NCBI GenBank assembly: GCA_963836405.1
Contig: CAWIJL010000009.1
Location: forward strand, 62,001 to 126,000
DNA from: CAWIJJ01 sp963836405
GTDB lineage: Bacteria > Acidobacteriota > Terriglobia > Bryobacterales > Bryobacteraceae
Direction of reading: 5' to 3'
DNA: 64,000 bases
Below, in pieces: positions 48,576-57,716 of the stretch (its first letter is position 1; every line of letters begins with the position of its first letter). The notes under the pieces are model-generated. The model made no database searches, was not told the DNA's origin, and saw only the letters and a program-made list of their open reading frames with translations. The position numbers were made by a program, and so were the translations under genes.

Positions 48576-48882
48576 ACTTACCACTTATCCCGTGGCACGC
48601 CAAATGTCAAAGTTGTTTTGGGAGAGGAATTCGGTTGGAAGGAAAGGAACGCTCCTTGATTGAGCGGTGGAGATGAGTGTGAGGCGCGGGGAGGACTGCC
48701 AGGTGAAATTTGACTGGGGCCGAATTCCTCTACGGATCTCACGTTACTCCCGGCGCATGCTGGACTCCGAAATTAGTACCTGGAAATCATTGACCTGTAT
48801 CGGGAAATATTTTCCGCCGGGCCGTGACGGCATAATTCAGCTTGCTCCGTTTCCCTCCCAAACAGATGTTATTGTCTTCTTT

Positions 48883-50100
48883 ATGCGGACCCTCCTGGCG
48901 CTGCTCGTTGTCCTCCCGGCGTTCGGGCAGCCCCTCTTCGTCGGGGCGGCCAAATTGGACATCACTCCCTCGCGGCCGGTGGCGTTGATGGGCTACTCCA
49001 ATCCGGAGCAGCGCCTTTCCGAAGGGGTCCACGACCGGCTCTACGCCCGCGCTATCGCCTTCCGCAGCGGGTCCAAACGCCTGGTGCTGCTTTCCTGCGA
49101 TCTCGCCGGCTTTCAGATCGTGCCGGTACTCTATTTTCAGAAGGACATCTTCTCGCGCTTCGGGCTGGCCGAGGACGAATTCATCTTCTGCGGAACCCAC
49201 ACGCACAGCGCGCCAATGGTGTTCCTCAACCGCACCTACCCCCATCCGAACAACTACGAATATCTCGAGAACCTCAAATCCAAGCTCGTGGAAGTGGTGG
49301 GCAAGGCTTTGCAGAACGCCGTGCCGGGCAGCATCGGAATTGGAGCCGGCGTTTCCGGCGTGGGCGCCAACCGCCGCCTCCCCGTCAACGGCCGCATCAC
49401 GATGGCGCGGAATCCCGAGGGCGCCATGGACCGCGAGGTCCAGGTCCTGAAAGTGGCCGCCGCCGATGGGCGCCCGCTCGCTTCGCTGTTCGCCTACGCC
49501 TGTCACTCGCGCTCGCTGAACAAGCGCAACCGCCTGGTCAGCGGGGACGTGTTCGGCATTGCCGAGCAATTCGTGGAAGCGTCGCTCGGTGGCGGGGTGA
49601 TCAGTCCGGCTTTTGCCGGCGCCTCGGGCGATATAGACCCCTGGTACGTGGTGGACGGCTTCGACTCCGAGCCGGGCCAACTGCCGAAGACCGTCGAACT
49701 CGGAAACCGACTGGGCGAAGAGGTCGTGCGAGTTTTCCGCGGCATTACCGGCATGACCCGGAACGGGCCCATCCGCACCCGCGCCGAGCGTGTGCCGGTG
49801 CCGGCAAAAGTGAAGGACGCGCCGAGAAGCGTGTGGATCGCCGCCGCGCGGGTTGGCGAGGCCGGTTTTCTGGCGCTCGATTGCGAGGCGCTGGTTGCCG
49901 TGGGGAGCGCCATTAAGGCGCGCTCGCCCTTCGCGAAGACCTTTTTGCTGACCAATTGCAATGGCGGATCGGGATACCTGCCCCCAGCCGAACTGTTTCC
50001 CGAAGGCGGATACGAGGTGGAACTGAGCGGCTTCGCGCCGGAGGCAGCGGCCAAGGTGGTGGACCGCGCCGTGGAACTGCTCAGGGAAGTGAAGCGGTAG
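48883..50100 (+). CDS. Exported neutral ceramidase-family protein
   Basis: The 405-residue protein has a short signal (MRTLLALLVVLPAFGQ) and a neutral/alkaline non-lysosomal ceramidase N domain: ITPSRPVALMGYSNPEQR, then ARAIAF and the zinc-site segment FCGTHTHSAP. A further GANRRLPVNG segment is seen. Canonical members hydrolyse ceramide, but most bacterial homologues have unproven substrates. ATG 48883 is chosen because the signal follows directly; the frame is open to 48667 without protein-like sequence. It overlaps the convergent amidohydrolase gene by 20 bases. Confidence 0.86.
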   Translation: MRTLLALLVVLPAFGQPLFVGAAKLDITPSRPVALMGYSNPEQRLSEGVHDRLYARAIAFRSGSKRLVLLSCDLAGFQIVPVLYFQKDIFSRFGLAEDEFIFCGTHTHSAPMVFLNRTYPHPNNYEYLENLKSKLVEVVGKALQNAVPGSIGIGAGVSGVGANRRLPVNGRITMARNPEGAMDREVQVLKVAAADGRPLASLFAYACHSRSLNKRNRLVSGDVFGIAEQFVEASLGGGVISPAFAGASGDIDPWYVVDGFDSEPGQLPKTVELGNRLGEEVVRVFRGITGMTRNGPIRTRAERVPVPAKVKDAPRSVWIAAARVGEAGFLALDCEALVAVGSAIKARSPFAKTFLLTNCNGGSGYLPPAELFPEGGYEVELSGFAPEAAAKVVDRAVELLREVKR

Positions 50101-51587
50101 CGTCCCGGCCGCCGATCACCGTCATGCGAACGCGGGCTTCGCGGATCCGAGTCACGGGCAGGCTGGTGAAATCGCGGTCGAAAAGGACGAAGTCGGCCAG
50201 TTTGCCGGGCTCGAGCGACCCTTTTTCCTTTTCCATGAACTCGGCCCAGGCGGCATCCACGGTGTAGGCGCGCAAGGCCTCGTCCGAGGGTCAGGCGCGT
50301 GCCGTCCGGCGCCGCGCGCTCGAGCGCCAGCTGCAAGGATTCGAGCGTGGGAAAGGCGCCGTTTAGCCATGGTGAGGAGTCGGTGCCGAACGCGATCCGT
50401 ACGCCGGCCTGCAACAGCGCCCGGCAGGGAAACAGGTTCACCGGCGGGGGCTCGCCGCCCGCCGTGCGCTGGTCGGTATGCGCCAGCAACGGGGGCTGCC
50501 AGCTCGCCAGGGCGCCTGCCACGGCCATCAAAGGGATCTCGGAAGCCGGCATGTCGTGTGCGTGCTCCACGCGGAAGCGCGGGTCGCGCAGGCGCTGCTC
50601 GGTGCGCACCCGCTCGAAAACCTTAAGGAGCGTGTGCAGTTCCGCGGTGCTTCCGACGTGCACCATGACCTGCAACCCCGCTCGCGACGCCCCCGAGACC
50701 CAGCGGTAGTAATCCGCTTCCTGGATCACTCCGAAGCCCTTGACGGCGCCCCAGTGCAGCCAGTCGTCGCCGCGGCCGTGCGCCGCGATATAGTCGCGCA
50801 GCCGCTCCCAAGCGGGCAGAGGCGGCGACGCGTACACGCGCAGCGGCAGCCGTCCGGCGCGGTGGAGGCGGGCGAGCACGATCATGTCGTACCAGCTGTT
50901 GTTGTGATGGACTGACGTGATCCCCGCGCGCACCAGATCGCGCAGGCCTTTCTCCACGGCGGCGTCGTCGCGTTCTCGCGTCCGCTCCGCGATGGCCGCT
51001 TCGATTGCCCACATGGCATCGCCGCGGAGTTCGCCGTCCGGCGCGTTCCGGATGCCTGCGGCGCGCAGGGCGGCCGAGTTCGCCAGTCCCGCCGCGCCCT
51101 CCAGCCGGACCAGCCACACCGGGTGGTTTGGCGCGACGCGGTCCAGCCATTGCCGGGTGGGCGGCTCGCGTCCCCACAACGCGCCGGTCCAGTCGTAACC
51201 CAGGATCCAGGTGCCCGGCGGCAGGCTGCCCGCATAGCCTGAAATTCTGGAGGCGGCCTCTTCCCGCGTGCGCAGGTAGCGCATGAAGATGGCCCGTGCC
51301 GGAGTATTGCGGTCGAAGCTGAAGAGGTGAATATGGGAGTCGATGAAGCCCGGTGTGACCGTCCCTCCGCGGGCATCGACGATGCGCGTCCCGCTTCCCG
51401 CCAGCGCGCGGATTTCCTCGTCCGTTCCCACTGCCAGGATGCGGTCTCCCGCCGCGGCGATGGCCGTCGCCCAAGGCTGCTTCGGATTGCCGGTCCAGAT
51501 GCGGGCGTTGACCACCGCCAGGGTGGCGGGCGTCGCGGCCCAGGTGGCGCTTGCCAAAAGCAGCAGGACAGGCAATCCGATCCGCAT
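50081..51587 (-). CDS. Exported amidohydrolase (Amidohydro_3), frameshifted near the 3' end
   Basis: The protein has a signal peptide (ending TWAATP), then an amidohydrolase beta-barrel with metal ligands HIH in GFIDSHIHLFSF and conserved EHAHD and FGTDSSPW segments. The frame goes wrong after APDGTRLTL: it continues to an unrelated 831-codon reading. Deleting one C at 50284-50285 (plus strand) restores the expected end (DEALRAYTVDAAWAEF... and the C-terminal RMTVIGG) and a stop at 50081. So the gene is either frame-broken or mis-assembled. The TIR gene ends 47 bases upstream, so the two may share a transcript. Confidence 0.82.
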
Positions 51588-51634
51588 AAGAGATTCGACA
51601 CCACCATATCCGAAATGTTTCCCGCCGCTGCTGC

Positions 51635-52801
51635 TCAGGGGGCGGTGACGGTGGCGCCCCGTTTCACCACCACACGGAACGGTTGGAACGCGTTGCCGCT
51701 GGCGGGCTTCATCGTGTAGGCACCCGCCTGCAACGCCTGCTTGCCGGACCCGCAACCCCACGCCGCTTTGGCTTCCTGACGATAGGCCTCCCAGCAATCC
51801 GGACCCGGCCAATGGAACTCCAACACGCCCCCCATAGCATCGATGGGCAGCACCTGGTCCGCTTTTACCGTGAAGGGCAACGGCAGAAAAACGCTGTTCG
51901 ATACCGGCTTGATGGTGTACCTTCCGGTCTGCAAGGCCTGCTTGCCGGCACCGCAACCCCATGCCGCCTTGGCTTCCTGGCGATAGACCTCCCAGCAATC
52001 CGAACCCGGCCAGCGAAAGTCCGCCACACCAAAGGCGGCATCGACCTTTGCGACTTGATTCGGCTTCACGCTGAAACGCAACGGCAGAAAGGGGCTGTTA
52101 GACGCTGGCTTTATAGTGTAGTCGCCGGATTCGAGCGCCTGGCTGGCGGCGCCGCAGCCCCAGGCGGCTTTGTTCTCCCCGCGAAGTATTTCCCAGCAGT
52201 CCGATCCGGGCCACGGAAAATCGAGCACTCCTGCGCCGGCGGGCATGCCCGGCAGCGAGGCTTCCGGCTGCGAACCTCGATAGGCGCGCAGTCCCAGGTA
52301 CGCACCGGCGGCAATCAGTCCGGCGAGAATGCCGAGACTCGCTATCTTGCGCTTTGTAAGCCGGACGGGTGTTTTCGGCTTAGCGGCAGCGGCCGGCACA
52401 AGCGCCGCCGCCGTACCGGTTATCCCGGCAATTCCGCCGCACAGGGCCTGGAATCCCGCCGCCGAAATATCCCCGTCCCAGCCGGTGAGGTTGGCCGTCT
52501 GCCGGCGCCGGAATTCGAGCGGCGGCCGGACATTGCCGATCAGGGCCGGCACCAGTACCCCGCGCTCGGCAGCGCTGGCAGCTTCGTTTTTCACCCACTC
52601 GGAAGCGATCGAAGCCGCGGACCACAGCACGACCACGCACCTTGCCGAATCGAGTTCGCGTTCGATGACCTGGTCGTAAGCCTGGCCCACGCGAATGTCC
52701 CGGTCCCACCAGACCGACCAGCCTTCCACTTGCAACGCCGCCGCCAAGGTGCGGGCGACTTCACGATCCCCGGTCGCGTAACTGAGAAATACATCCGACA
52801 T
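51635..52801 (-). CDS. TIR-domain membrane protein with three 67-residue tandem repeats
   Basis: The 388-residue protein has an N-terminal TIR domain (about residues 1-130) with FLSYATGDRE and WWDRDI; Glu73 in SEWVKNEA matches the catalytic Glu of NAD-cleaving TIR domains such as SARM1. One membrane helix follows (about residues 153-171), then three repeats (191-257, 258-324, 325-388). Each repeat holds WPGxDCWE, KAAWGCG and YTxKP...F.P. The TIR domain would be cytoplasmic and the repeats outside. Two conserved Cys per repeat could form disulfides in the periplasm. The repeats resemble PEGA-like beta domains in layout but match no family I recognise. Start is ATG 52801. Confidence 0.87.
   Translation of the reverse strand: MSDVFLSYATGDREVARTLAAALQVEGWSVWWDRDIRVGQAYDQVIERELDSARCVVVLWSAASIASEWVKNEAASAAERGVLVPALIGNVRPPLEFRRRQTANLTGWDGDISAAGFQALCGGIAGITGTAAALVPAAAAKPKTPVRLTKRKIASLGILAGLIAAGAYLGLRAYRGSQPEASLPGMPAGAGVLDFPWPGSDCWEILRGENKAAWGCGAASQALESGDYTIKPASNSPFLPLRFSVKPNQVAKVDAAFGVADFRWPGSDCWEVYRQEAKAAWGCGAGKQALQTGRYTIKPVSNSVFLPLPFTVKADQVLPIDAMGGVLEFHWPGPDCWEAYRQEAKAAWGCGSGKQALQAGAYTMKPASGNAFQPFRVVVKRGATVTAP
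51638..52231 (-). repeat. Three tandem copies of a 201-base coding repeat in the TIR gene
   Basis: Copies lie at 52231-52031, 52030-51830 and 51829-51638. The second and third are nearly the same in their central part, including WPGxDCWExYRQEAKAAWGCG at protein level, while the first differs more; this fits repeated unequal duplication. All stay in frame. Confidence 0.85.
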
Positions 52802-52928
52802 TTGGTCTTTTTCCCGGAAGGGGGGACAGCAGCCTCTATGGGATTGTAATCGAAATGGGGGACCAAAAAACTTGCGGCAGACCGGAATGCAGTTCGACTG
52901 AAACGGTGGCTGGGGATTTTCCAATTTC

Positions 52929-52957
52929 AGGATAGCAAACTAAATCCTTGAAAACAA
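52929..52957 (-). promoter_or_regulatory. Putative promoter of the TIR gene
   Basis: On the minus strand TTGTTT (52957-52952), a 17-base spacer and an extended -10 TGCTATCCT (TATCCT at 52934-52929) lie about 125 bases before the ATG. The region is AT-rich. Confidence 0.4.
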
Positions 52958-53054
52958 GACTAGATATCTACCGCGCATTCGAGTAGGATCAACTTACAAA
53001 ACCGGCCTTCGCCGGGTGTGCCGCACTTTACTTCGATAACTTCGGGAGGACTGC

Positions 53055-54074
53055 ATGATTCCGCAAGAAAAGACCGCCGCCGTGACTCGCGGAATGCGCG
53101 AGACCTTCGGTGTTACAGAGTTCGAAGACATCCGCTTGATGAGCGGGGGCAATTCCACCTCTCGCGTGTTTCGCATTGTGGTGGGTGGAACTGCTTACCT
53201 GTTAAAGACCATTCTGCGCCAGGACGATCCGGCGCGCCATTTTGCCTGTATGAGGGCGGCGGCCGACGCGGGTCTGGCGCCGCGGGTCTGGTACACCAGC
53301 GTCGAAGATCGCGTTCTCATCACAGATTTTGTGGAGGCGGTGCCCTTGCCGGTGGCCGAGGCCCTGTTGCGGACGGCCACAGTGCTGCACAAATTGCACG
53401 CGCTGCCCGCGTTTCCCCCGGTGCCCGATCCGATCAACACATCATGCATGTTCCTGCTGAACAAAGGTCCTGCCCTGGACGGGTTCCTCCAGAAAATTCG
53501 CGCGGCAAACATTCTCACGGCCGGCGAGAGCGAGGAACTTTTCGGCCTGTACGAGCGCCTGGCTGCCGCCTACCAGCGGCAGGAGGCGGACATGGTGTCG
53601 AGTCACAACGACTTACTCAAGCCGGATAACATCGTCTTCGATGGAGAGCGCGTTTGGTTAGTGGACTGGGAAGCGTCCTTCCTGAACGACAGGTATGCCG
53701 ACCTGGCCGTAGCTGCCAACCACGTTGTGACGAACGAAGCCGAGGAAAGAGCTTATCTTCAGGAGTACTTCGGACAAGCGCCCGACGAATACCAGTCGGC
53801 CCGCTTTTTTCTGATGCAGCAGGTCGCGCATCTGTTTTACACCCTGGGGTTCCTGTTCCTGGGTTCTTTCGGGCCGCCGCTCACGGTGGCGGAGGGGAGC
53901 CCTGGTTTCAGAGATTTTCAGCGGCGCATGTGGGCGCGCGAGGTGGACCTGGCGGACCGCGGCACTAAGATCCTTTATGCCCGGGCTCACCGGGAACAGC
54001 TCTTACGGAACACGCGCCAGGAGCGGTTTAACGAATCGCTGCGAATTGTTACGGGCCGGAATTCGCACCCGTGA
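53055..54074 (+). CDS. Choline-kinase/aminoglycoside-phosphotransferase-like protein
   Basis: The 339-residue protein has the APH/choline-kinase fold: nucleotide site LMSGGNSTSRVFRI and LLKT (Lys for ATP), the catalytic loop SSHNDLLKPDN with His184 and Asp186, and WLVDWE with metal-binding Asp204. Cytoplasmic members phosphorylate small alcohols such as choline or ethanolamine; the substrate is not evident. GGGAGGACTGC precedes the ATG. It is divergent from the TIR gene (253 bases between starts) and its 3' end overlaps the convergent YciI-like gene by 72 bases. Confidence 0.88.
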   Translation: MIPQEKTAAVTRGMRETFGVTEFEDIRLMSGGNSTSRVFRIVVGGTAYLLKTILRQDDPARHFACMRAAADAGLAPRVWYTSVEDRVLITDFVEAVPLPVAEALLRTATVLHKLHALPAFPPVPDPINTSCMFLLNKGPALDGFLQKIRAANILTAGESEELFGLYERLAAAYQRQEADMVSSHNDLLKPDNIVFDGERVWLVDWEASFLNDRYADLAVAANHVVTNEAEERAYLQEYFGQAPDEYQSARFFLMQQVAHLFYTLGFLFLGSFGPPLTVAEGSPGFRDFQRRMWAREVDLADRGTKILYARAHREQLLRNTRQERFNESLRIVTGRNSHP

Positions 54075-54842
54075 GGATGTGCCTGCGCGCCCGTTCTGCC
54101 GCAGAATCCGATCGGCGCGCTCGGCCAGGGCCGGCAGTACGTTGGCCGCAGACCACCAGCCGTGATGCTCCGCGCGCAGCACCCCCGCCCTGACCGCCGG
54201 ATCGGCCGCCATCAATGCTCTGGCCTCCGCTTCCGGAATCCGCTGATACACGGCCAACTCTTCGAGACCCGCCGGGTTCGGGTCCACGCCGCCCCGCGCC
54301 GAGAGCTTTCCCTTCCGCCGCAGCGCCTCGAGGTACTCGGCGTGTTCCCGCAACAGCGGCGAATCCGGCAGCCACGACGGCCCGCGATACAACATCACCA
54401 GCGGGTGAATGCCCATGTCCTCCGGCGTCTTGGGGTCGGCCTTATGCAGCCGCACATATTCCTCGCCGATTCCCCGCGGACCATGCCAGGCATACGCATC
54501 CACGGTGTTGCGATGGGCGGCCACCGTGGGATCCTGGGCCGCGAGGCGGCGGGCATCTTCCGCCGATCCCAGTTTGCCGCCGCGCCGGAACACGAAGATC
54601 CCGCTGATTTTGGGTTGGGAGTCATCGAACGGACCCGCCGCCACCAGATCGCCGCTCGCCGCCATTGCCTGGATATTGGCCATGTGCGCGGACTGCAGAC
54701 GCTCGGATTCTTCCGGCGCCAGGGCTTTTCGGTCCGGGTCCGGGCGGAGGAACACCAGGAAGTAGACGTCCGTTGCCGGCGCGGTCTGCGCGCCTATCGG
54801 AAGAGCCAGAGTGAGGCCGAAAAGAAAACGGGCGGCGTTCAT
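54003..54842 (-). CDS. Exported protein with two YciI-like domains
   Basis: The 279-residue protein has a signal peptide (ending PIGAQTA) and two YciI-like ferredoxin-fold halves: YFLVFLRPDPDRKAL...HMANIQAMAASGDLVAAGPF (about 25-70) and LVMLYRGPSW...HAEYLEALRRKGKLSARGG (about 150-190). YciI domains are small and mostly unassigned. The C-terminal 50 residues are basic and overlap the kinase gene, so this tail may not matter for function. Confidence 0.75.
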   Translation of the reverse strand: MNAARFLFGLTLALPIGAQTAPATDVYFLVFLRPDPDRKALAPEESERLQSAHMANIQAMAASGDLVAAGPFDDSQPKISGIFVFRRGGKLGSAEDARRLAAQDPTVAAHRNTVDAYAWHGPRGIGEEYVRLHKADPKTPEDMGIHPLVMLYRGPSWLPDSPLLREHAEYLEALRRKGKLSARGGVDPNPAGLEELAVYQRIPEAEARALMAADPAVRAGVLRAEHHGWWSAANVLPALAERADRILRQNGRAGTSSRVRIPARNNSQRFVKPLLARVP

Positions 54843-54890
54843 AAGAGGTTCGATCCCTTCACCTCTTATACCGCGCCGCCCGCAATTCCT

Positions 54891-56129
54891 TTAATGGATC
54901 GTCCGCGTCTTGCGGTTCATGTAATCCATCAGCAAGTACTGTCCAAGTGTATAAGGCGTCGTGAAATATGCCTTGCCGCGACAGATCTCGGTCACCTTCT
55001 GGACAAAATTGATCAGCCCGTAATCGCTGGCCAGCATAAAGGTGTTGATCAGGATCCCCTGCTTTTTGCAGCGGTTCACTTCTTCGAGCGTCCGGCTGAT
55101 CACCAGCGGGTCCAGGCCGAAGGCGTTCTTGTACATCCGCCCGTCTTCCAGTGTGAGGCAGCTCGGCTTGCCGTCGGTGATCATGACGATTTGCCGCATG
55201 TCCTTCCGCTCCTGGTTGAGCAGCTTCTGCGCCAGAATCAGGCCGTCGCGGGTGTTCGTATAATAAGGTCCCACCTGCACCCGCGCAAGCTGGCTGATGG
55301 CCAGTTCCTCGGCGCTATCGTGGAACAGCACGCACCGGAGGCTGTCGCCAGGATATTGCGTCCGGATCAGGTGGGAGAGCGCCAGCGCAACCTTCTTCGC
55401 CGGGGTGAAGCGGTCCTCGCCGTAGAGGATCATGCTGTGGCTGCAATCCAGCATCAGCACGGTCGCGCACGAGCTTTGGTATTCGCACTGGTGCACACGG
55501 AGGTCGCTGTAATCCATGTCCAGCGGAACCTTCGCGCCTTCCCGTCGAATCGCGGAAAATAAAGTTTCACTCACGTCCAGGTTGAGCGTGTCGCCGAATT
55601 CGTACTGTTTGGAAGAGCCGCAGGCTTCGATCCCGGTGGCCAGGTCGCGCGTGTCGTGGCGTCCGAAACTCGATTTGCCGAGCGAGCCCAGCAGGTCTTT
55701 CAGCGTTTTGAAACCAAGGAAGTCGAGCGACTTGTCGGTCACCTCGAACTTGACCCGGCTGTCCTTGCCGTCTCCCACCCCCGGGGACGATTCCGCCGGC
55801 TGGTGCGGGTCTTCGATTGTGATCTGGCCCTCATCCACCATCTTCTGGATCAGGTTATCCAGCAGCTTCTCCATCTGTTCCGGAGACATCTTCTGGAGTT
55901 GCTCCATCATCTGTTCCAGGCGCTCCTGGTCGAACAGCTTTCCCTGTTCCAGTGCCTGCTGGATGGCGTTTTTCAGGTCTTCGAGCGTGTGCTGGTTCCA
56001 CTCGCTCATGGGCATGTACTGCGAGTGGAAACCGCTCTCCAGCAGGAAGTCGGAAAGCGCCTGGAGCAGTTCCTCGGCGCCGATGCCCATGTCCTCGCCG
56101 TTATAACGGGAATACCGTATCCACTTCAT
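54891..56129 (-). CDS. VWA-domain protein paired with a MoxR ATPase
   Basis: The 412-residue protein begins with a helical region rich in Gln, Glu and Met (about residues 20-105), then a linker and a C-terminal von Willebrand A domain with MIDAS motif DCSHSM in VLMLDCSHSMILYG. VWA proteins of this kind work as partners of MoxR-type AAA+ ATPases, as BchD does for BchI, for metal insertion or complex assembly. The gene starts 14 bases after the ATPase gene's stop, so they form an operon. The target is unknown. Confidence 0.88.
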   Translation of the reverse strand: MKWIRYSRYNGEDMGIGAEELLQALSDFLLESGFHSQYMPMSEWNQHTLEDLKNAIQQALEQGKLFDQERLEQMMEQLQKMSPEQMEKLLDNLIQKMVDEGQITIEDPHQPAESSPGVGDGKDSRVKFEVTDKSLDFLGFKTLKDLLGSLGKSSFGRHDTRDLATGIEACGSSKQYEFGDTLNLDVSETLFSAIRREGAKVPLDMDYSDLRVHQCEYQSSCATVLMLDCSHSMILYGEDRFTPAKKVALALSHLIRTQYPGDSLRCVLFHDSAEELAISQLARVQVGPYYTNTRDGLILAQKLLNQERKDMRQIVMITDGKPSCLTLEDGRMYKNAFGLDPLVISRTLEEVNRCKKQGILINTFMLASDYGLINFVQKVTEICRGKAYFTTPYTLGQYLLMDYMNRKTRTIH

Positions 56130-56143
56130 CAGGTTCCCCGCTC

Positions 56144-57643
56144 CTAGTTGAACTGCCTGCGGAAGTTAGGCCGTTCGCCCCGCCCGCCTTCTTCGCGTGC
56201 TGTCCGCTGTTTTTCCTCGGCCGCGAAGCCGCGTTCCTCGTTACGGCTGATGCGCCGGTGGGCGTGCAGGCCCTCGAGAATGAACTCAGCGGCTGCGGCC
56301 CGAACGGCGTCCGGTTCATTGTGCGTCAGCCCCAGGGCGGCGGTTTTTTCCATCAGCCCCTGAATGCCGCCGAGCTGCCGGACCATCGACGCCGAATCCA
56401 CGTTCTCGTCCAGCTTCAACGATCCGCCAAGATCAAACCATTGGATGATATTGGCGACGTTAACACCCTCGAAATAGTGGTCATACACCTTTCCGACCGC
56501 GGTTCGAATGATCTCCCGCGCCACGGTATCTCCGCCTTTGAGCTCGCCCTCGTACTCCAGCTCGAGCTTGCCCGTGACCGCCGGCAGCGCAGAGTAAAGG
56601 TCGAGGATTCGAGGCACTGCCACATCTTCTTTGGCCCGCAGCGCCCGCCGTTCGGCGTTCGAGATCACGTTCTCCAGCGCCGAAATGGGCAGCCGCTGGG
56701 AGACGCCCGATCGCTTATCCACCCGCTTGTCCTCGCGCGCCAGGAAGGCCAGTTGTTCCACAACCTCCTTCATGTAACCGGGAACGCGAACCTCCACCGG
56801 CGAGGGCCGATTCACCCACGCCTCCTGGTCGGTGATGGCGATGCCCTGTTCGAGCGCCACCGGATAGTGCGTGCGGATTTCGCTCCCGATCCGGTCCTTG
56901 AGCGGCGTGATAATCTTGCCGCGCGCGGTGTAGTCTTCGGGATTGGCCGTGAACACCAGCATAAGGTCGAGCGGCAGGCGTATGGGGTAGCCTTTGATCT
57001 GCACATCCCCTTCCTGCATGATGTTGAACAGGCCAACCTGAATTTTGCCGGCCAGGTCGGGAAGCTCGTTGATGGCGAAGATGCCGCGGTTCGAGCGTGG
57101 CAGCAGGCCATAATGAACGGTGAGCTCGTCGGAAATGTCCTGGCCGCGCCGTGCGGCTTTGATCGGATCGATGTCCCCGATCATGTCCGCAATGGTCACG
57201 TCCGGTGTGGCCAGCTTTTCCACGTAGCGCTGTTCGCGGTGCAGCCACCCGATCGGCGTTTCGTCGCCCGCCTCCTCCATCAGGTCACGGCAGCGCCGGC
57301 AGATGGGATGGTAGGGATTGTCGTGGATTTCGCAACCCTGGACGTACGGCGTCACCTCATCGAGCAGCGCCGTGAGCTGGCGGATCAACTTCGTTTTGGC
57401 CTGGCCGCGCAAGCCCAGCAGAATGAAATTGTGGCGCGAAAGCAGTGCGTTCACTACCTGCGGAACGACCGTGTCTTCATACCCGATGATGCCCGGGAAG
57501 AGCGTGTCGCCGCGTTGAATTTTGCAGATCAGATTCCCGCGAAGCTCGTCTTTTACGGACCGGTTCGAAATTCTGGATTCGGAAAAGGAACTCTGGCGAA
57601 GTGCGCCGAAAGTGCGGGGTAACTCCTGAGTGGCTCTTGGCAA
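56144..57643 (-). CDS. MoxR/BchI-type AAA+ ATPase
   Basis: The protein of about 499 residues has the Walker A GLRGQAKT, Walker B region RGIFAINELPD and the sensor-type segments LVFTANPEDYTARG. A Cys/His cluster CEIHDNPYHPICRRC, inserted after Walker A, could bind zinc. The family is known from magnesium-chelatase-like pairs with VWA proteins. The start is a TTG at 57643 with GAGGGGGG six bases upstream; a longer frame to 57925 covers the lepB gene. Together with the VWA gene it makes an ATP-driven assembly pair. The client is unknown. Confidence 0.9.
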   Translation of the reverse strand: MPRATQELPRTFGALRQSSFSESRISNRSVKDELRGNLICKIQRGDTLFPGIIGYEDTVVPQVVNALLSRHNFILLGLRGQAKTKLIRQLTALLDEVTPYVQGCEIHDNPYHPICRRCRDLMEEAGDETPIGWLHREQRYVEKLATPDVTIADMIGDIDPIKAARRGQDISDELTVHYGLLPRSNRGIFAINELPDLAGKIQVGLFNIMQEGDVQIKGYPIRLPLDLMLVFTANPEDYTARGKIITPLKDRIGSEIRTHYPVALEQGIAITDQEAWVNRPSPVEVRVPGYMKEVVEQLAFLAREDKRVDKRSGVSQRLPISALENVISNAERRALRAKEDVAVPRILDLYSALPAVTGKLELEYEGELKGGDTVAREIIRTAVGKVYDHYFEGVNVANIIQWFDLGGSLKLDENVDSASMVRQLGGIQGLMEKTAALGLTHNEPDAVRAAAAEFILEGLHAHRRISRNEERGFAAEEKQRTAREEGGRGERPNFRRQFN

Positions 57644-57716
57644 GCAATCCCCCCTCTGTGCGCGATTGTAGCATTGCCGTCCGGTGCGCCGGAGTTGTTT
57701 TGAGTACAATGACAAG

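Noticed and set aside
49503..51998. An 831-codon frame on the minus strand
   Set aside because: Its middle is the amidohydrolase; its ends lie antisense to the ceramidase and out of frame in the TIR gene, so it is a composite.
51635..54074. A classical TIR defence operon (e.g. Thoeris)
   Set aside because: No ThsA-like or other effector is next to the TIR gene; the neighbours are an amidohydrolase and a choline-kinase-like gene.
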